Shown in pieces: positions 5,010 to 7,447 of a stretch of 7,447 nucleotides of DNA. Numbering within the stretch: the first letter of the stretch is position 1; each line of letters starts with the position of its first letter. Origin of the DNA: an uncultured Bacillota bacterium (GTDB lineage Bacteria > Bacillota_I > Bacilli_A > RF39 > UBA660). Under the pieces are notes generated by a model, which saw only the letters and a list, made by a program, of their open reading frames with translations, had not been told where the DNA came from and made no database searches. A program made the translations under genes and the position numbers. The stretch is from positions 1 through 7,447 of the forward strand of contig CAMXBB010000067.1 of NCBI GenBank assembly GCA_947179265.1, written 5' to 3'.

Positions 5010-7395
5010 ATTAGAACATCCTGATGCTTATCTAGAGGATTATTTGGCTTATTTGGAGAAAGAACAAAATGAAGCTGAGGAAACACTTAAAAGTGCCCAA
5101 AAATATAAATTAGATCCATCATTTATTCAAAGTATTGAAGATCAAGTTGAAGAAATATTTAAAATGGTTGTGCTTGTAGAAGAGTACATGGCACAAGTTA
5201 TATTAAAGACAGTTGATACTTTAACTTTAGAAGAATTACAAAGTTATTTTAATTTTGATGATGATGATAAACTTTCTGAAGAGGAAAAGGTATCTTTAGA
5301 AGAGGAAAGAAAAAGTATCCAAGTTAGATTAGGAGAAATTGAAAAGCAAATCGAAAGCGACCTATATGCTAACGGAAGAGTAAAAGAATTCTATGAAGTA
5401 GAAGATGCTAAACAATTCTTTACTGCAAACATCAAAACTAATGAATTCGTAGAAGGTTTATTGAGTGCTTTGAGTGCTTTGAGTGTTGATTCAGCATTTG
5501 CAACCGTAGCTGTTGAATTAACGAAACAATTAACAGAAGTAATAGAGACTGAATGTCGAATTCAAAATATTGAATTATCTCCTCAAGAAGTTCATGAATT
5601 ATGTGATCAAATAATGGAACTTTTCAAAGAATTTAAAAATATCTTAAAGCGAACTCCTGGAGCTAAAGAACAAGTTGCTTCAATAGCTTTATCAGAAGAT
5701 GGAATTAAGAAAATCTTACCAGAAGCTTTTGATGAAAATACAGCAGAGTATTTAATAAACGATTTAATGAATTTGAAAAAATTAAAAACTACGTTCTATA
5801 CTAATCTACCAGATGGTTTAAAAAATAAATTAGCAAATGAAAGATTACAAGGAGAAGATTATGGTACACTTTTAAGAACTTATCAAGCATTCTTAAATGG
5901 TGAAGAGTTACCATCAGATGATTTAAGTCAAGAAGAAAAAGCAGAAAAGAAATCATTAGAAGGAAGAATTGAAACAATAAGTAATAAAATGGTTTCTATA
6001 GATGCTGATAAAGAATCTCGACAAGAATTCCTTGTTAATGAAGATGCAATGCGTGCTTCATTGAGAGAACAAATATTAGAGATAATCGGAGATCAAGTAA
6101 CAGCTAAAGATATTGATGATATTATCAAAGAAGAAGAGACAAGAATTGAAGGATTAACTCATGATCTAGAAAAAGCAAGTAAGGAGTTATCTGGAAAAAG
6201 AAAAGATGTAAAAAGAGCAAAAGAAATTTTATTAGATCAAGATTATCATTATTTCTTCCAATCAGTTGAGCTTAATAATGTTCGTAGAATCTATAGATTT
6301 TTTGGAGTTAATGTAACTGAGGAAGTAATATTACCATTCCTTGAAGAAGAGAGAAGACGTTATGATCAATTAGATATTATGATCAAACTTCAAAATAAGT
6401 TATGTGATATTTATGATGAAATACAAACTAAGAAGAAAAAATCTAACATAGTTAGTAGAAATCTACCAGCTTATAAACAAAGTTTAAGAGAATTAGATGA
6501 AAAATATCAAGAAGCTATAAGAGCAGCTCTTAAAGAATTAAAAGAAAAAGGATTATGTTATATCGATATTCCACAAATTAGTGATGAATCTACTATTGGA
6601 AATGTAATTCTATTACCAGCTGTAAGACATCCAGAACCAAGTGAATTGATTGATTTAGCTGAATCAAAACAAACTTTCTGGAATATGGCTACTGGTATTG
6701 ATGAGAATACTAAGAGAAAATTCCTTGATAGAAGTTCAAAATTCGATAATTGGGATGACTATTACCATTTTATAATGCAAGAACAATCAGACCTTGTTAA
6801 TAAAGTTTTCAATTTTGAAAAAGGTTCAGATGATTATTATGTTTTCGCAAGTACAAAAGATGAACGTGAAAGATTAAGACATTTACAAAAACTTATTACG
6901 GAAATCTTATCTTCTATATATGAAGAGAGAAGAGCTTTCAGAAGAAATTTAGGAGAACATGCTATTCCTTTAAATTATGAGAAAGAGCAAGAACTAGAAT
7001 ATTTCTTAGGAAAAGGAGCAAATCTAAGTAGAGAAAATTTAGCTAATTATATTGAACAAACTGAGTATAAGATAGCTGAGTTAGAAGGATTAATAAAAGA
7101 TAATAGTGCTTTATGTGTACGTTTAGGAATTAAATTACCTTCAGATATATCTCAAGATGAAGTAGTAGAAGCACCTTTAGATAGCGATATTATTGATGGT
7201 ACAATTAAAATTGATGATATAATTGAACAACTTAATCCAGAATTAGTAGAAAAGATTAAAGCACTTAATATTGATGGAGTAGATACTTATGAAGCTGCTG
7301 TTGCTTATAGAAATACATTATTAGAAATTATAGAATATAAGGTTCCAGAAATTAAAGTAAAATCATTCGTTTCAGAACATAAAAAGAAGAATTAA
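4981..7395 (+). CDS. Large acidic coiled-coil-rich protein of unknown function (804 residues)
   Basis: No family is recognised. The sequence is predominantly helical, strongly charged (Glu/Lys/Asp) and has no signal peptide or membrane helix, so it is probably cytoplasmic or a peripheral scaffold. Likely coiled coils lie near residues 24-40, 98-128, 314-338, 368-418, 500-523, 627-657 and 690-708. Between them are more globular-looking parts, notably 420-460 (aromatic: YHYFF, RRIYRFFGV) and 524-625 (CYIDIPQIS, NVILLPAVRHPEPSE, FWNMATGIDE, WDDYYHFIM). A short 'LSALSALSV' segment (161-169) comes from a tandem DNA repeat. I saw no Walker, nuclease or zinc-binding motif; the five cysteines are scattered. 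The start is supported by AGAGGGGG (4964-4971), 9 nt upstream. It overlaps the 53-codon gene by 29 nt and ends inside its own terminator, so the two genes form a closed two-gene unit. Confidence 0.85.
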   Translation: MKILSPREYKLEHPDAYLEDYLAYLEKEQNEAEETLKSAQKYKLDPSFIQSIEDQVEEIFKMVVLVEEYMAQVILKTVDTLTLEELQSYFNFDDDDKLSEEEKVSLEEERKSIQVRLGEIEKQIESDLYANGRVKEFYEVEDAKQFFTANIKTNEFVEGLLSALSALSVDSAFATVAVELTKQLTEVIETECRIQNIELSPQEVHELCDQIMELFKEFKNILKRTPGAKEQVASIALSEDGIKKILPEAFDENTAEYLINDLMNLKKLKTTFYTNLPDGLKNKLANERLQGEDYGTLLRTYQAFLNGEELPSDDLSQEEKAEKKSLEGRIETISNKMVSIDADKESRQEFLVNEDAMRASLREQILEIIGDQVTAKDIDDIIKEEETRIEGLTHDLEKASKELSGKRKDVKRAKEILLDQDYHYFFQSVELNNVRRIYRFFGVNVTEEVILPFLEEERRRYDQLDIMIKLQNKLCDIYDEIQTKKKKSNIVSRNLPAYKQSLRELDEKYQEAIRAALKELKEKGLCYIDIPQISDESTIGNVILLPAVRHPEPSELIDLAESKQTFWNMATGIDENTKRKFLDRSSKFDNWDDYYHFIMQEQSDLVNKVFNFEKGSDDYYVFASTKDERERLRHLQKLITEILSSIYEERRAFRRNLGEHAIPLNYEKEQELEYFLGKGANLSRENLANYIEQTEYKIAELEGLIKDNSALCVRLGIKLPSDISQDEVVEAPLDSDIIDGTIKIDDIIEQLNPELVEKIKALNIDGVDTYEAAVAYRNTLLEIIEYKVPEIKVKSFVSEHKKKN
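5461..5487 (+). repeat. Three tandem copies of a 9-bp unit inside the 804-codon gene
   Basis: TTGAGTGCT occurs twice in a row (5461-5469, 5470-5478), followed by TTGAGTGTT (5479-5487), which differs at one base. It is in frame and encodes Leu-Ser-Ala/Val three times (residues 161-169). The unit length keeps the frame if copies are gained or lost. Confidence 0.9.
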
Positions 7396-7409
7396 TTCGT
7401 CTTTTTTTT
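7381..7409 (+). terminator. Rho-independent terminator after the 804-codon gene
   Basis: AAAAAGA (7381-7387) pairs with TCTTTTT (7400-7406), then after one A-G mismatch GAA (7389-7391) pairs with TTC (7396-7398) around a TTAA loop. Eight T follow at 7402-7409. The stop codon (7393-7395) lies in the loop. The remaining bases to 7447 show no feature. Confidence 0.75.
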
Positions 7410-7447
7410 ATAAATTAATAGTGGTATTTATCTTTAGTAAGAAAAAA

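Noticed and set aside
4832..5086. 84-codon minus-strand frame over the small gene and the start of the large gene
   Set aside because: It is antisense to two genes with good Shine-Dalgarno sites and has no start signals of its own.
1..7447. Search for CRISPR arrays, insertion sequences, tRNA/rRNA genes, att sites and toxin-antitoxin pairs
   Set aside because: No spaced direct repeats, terminal inverted repeats, transposase motifs, tRNA cloverleaf or known toxin motifs were seen by reading; the 53-residue/804-residue pair does not have toxin-antitoxin proportions.

Overview
The window is AT-rich (roughly 30% G+C by eye). It uses Shine-Dalgarno-led genes on one strand, TAA/TAG stops for all the main genes, TGG for tryptophan, and short hairpin-plus-T-run terminators. 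The enzymes are superoxide reductase, rubrerythrin and a small nitroreductase, which are typical of a strict anaerobe. Together this points to a low-GC anaerobic Bacillota, possibly one of the uncultured gut Bacilli lineages; the sequence does not allow a finer placement. All genes lie on the + strand.

Layout: (1) 1-1630 holds the 3' end of an ABC-2 type exporter permease, then a DUF1003 two-helix membrane protein, then a class I superoxide reductase (desulfoferrodoxin), ending in a hairpin terminator. The last two genes are 11 nt apart and surely co-transcribed. (2) 1631-2711 starts with its own extended -10 promoter and carries a stand-alone tRNA-binding (MetRS C-terminal/CsaA-like) OB-fold protein, a doubtful 31-codon reading frame, and a nitroreductase-family flavoprotein. 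(3) 2712-3389 is a one-gene unit for two-domain rubrerythrin. Its promoter is near-consensus, its -10 overlaps a PerR-box-like inverted repeat, and a perfect stem with a GAAA loop terminates it. (4) 3418-4786 is a one-gene unit for a single-pass membrane protein whose outer part ends in a probable double-psi beta-barrel (3D/RlpA-like) domain. (5) 4792-7409 has a strong promoter, a 53-codon small gene with a near-ideal ribosome binding site, an overlapping 804-codon acidic, helical, coiled-coil-rich orphan protein, and a terminator.

Functionally, the first half is an oxygen-defence neighbourhood. Superoxide reductase turns superoxide into hydrogen peroxide without making O2, rubrerythrin reduces the peroxide to water, and the nitroreductase is a possible redox partner enzyme. 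The second half consists of two lineage-specific units of unknown function, one envelope-anchored and one probably cytoplasmic. These are where any undescribed biology is most likely to be; the sequence alone does not show that the two units work together.
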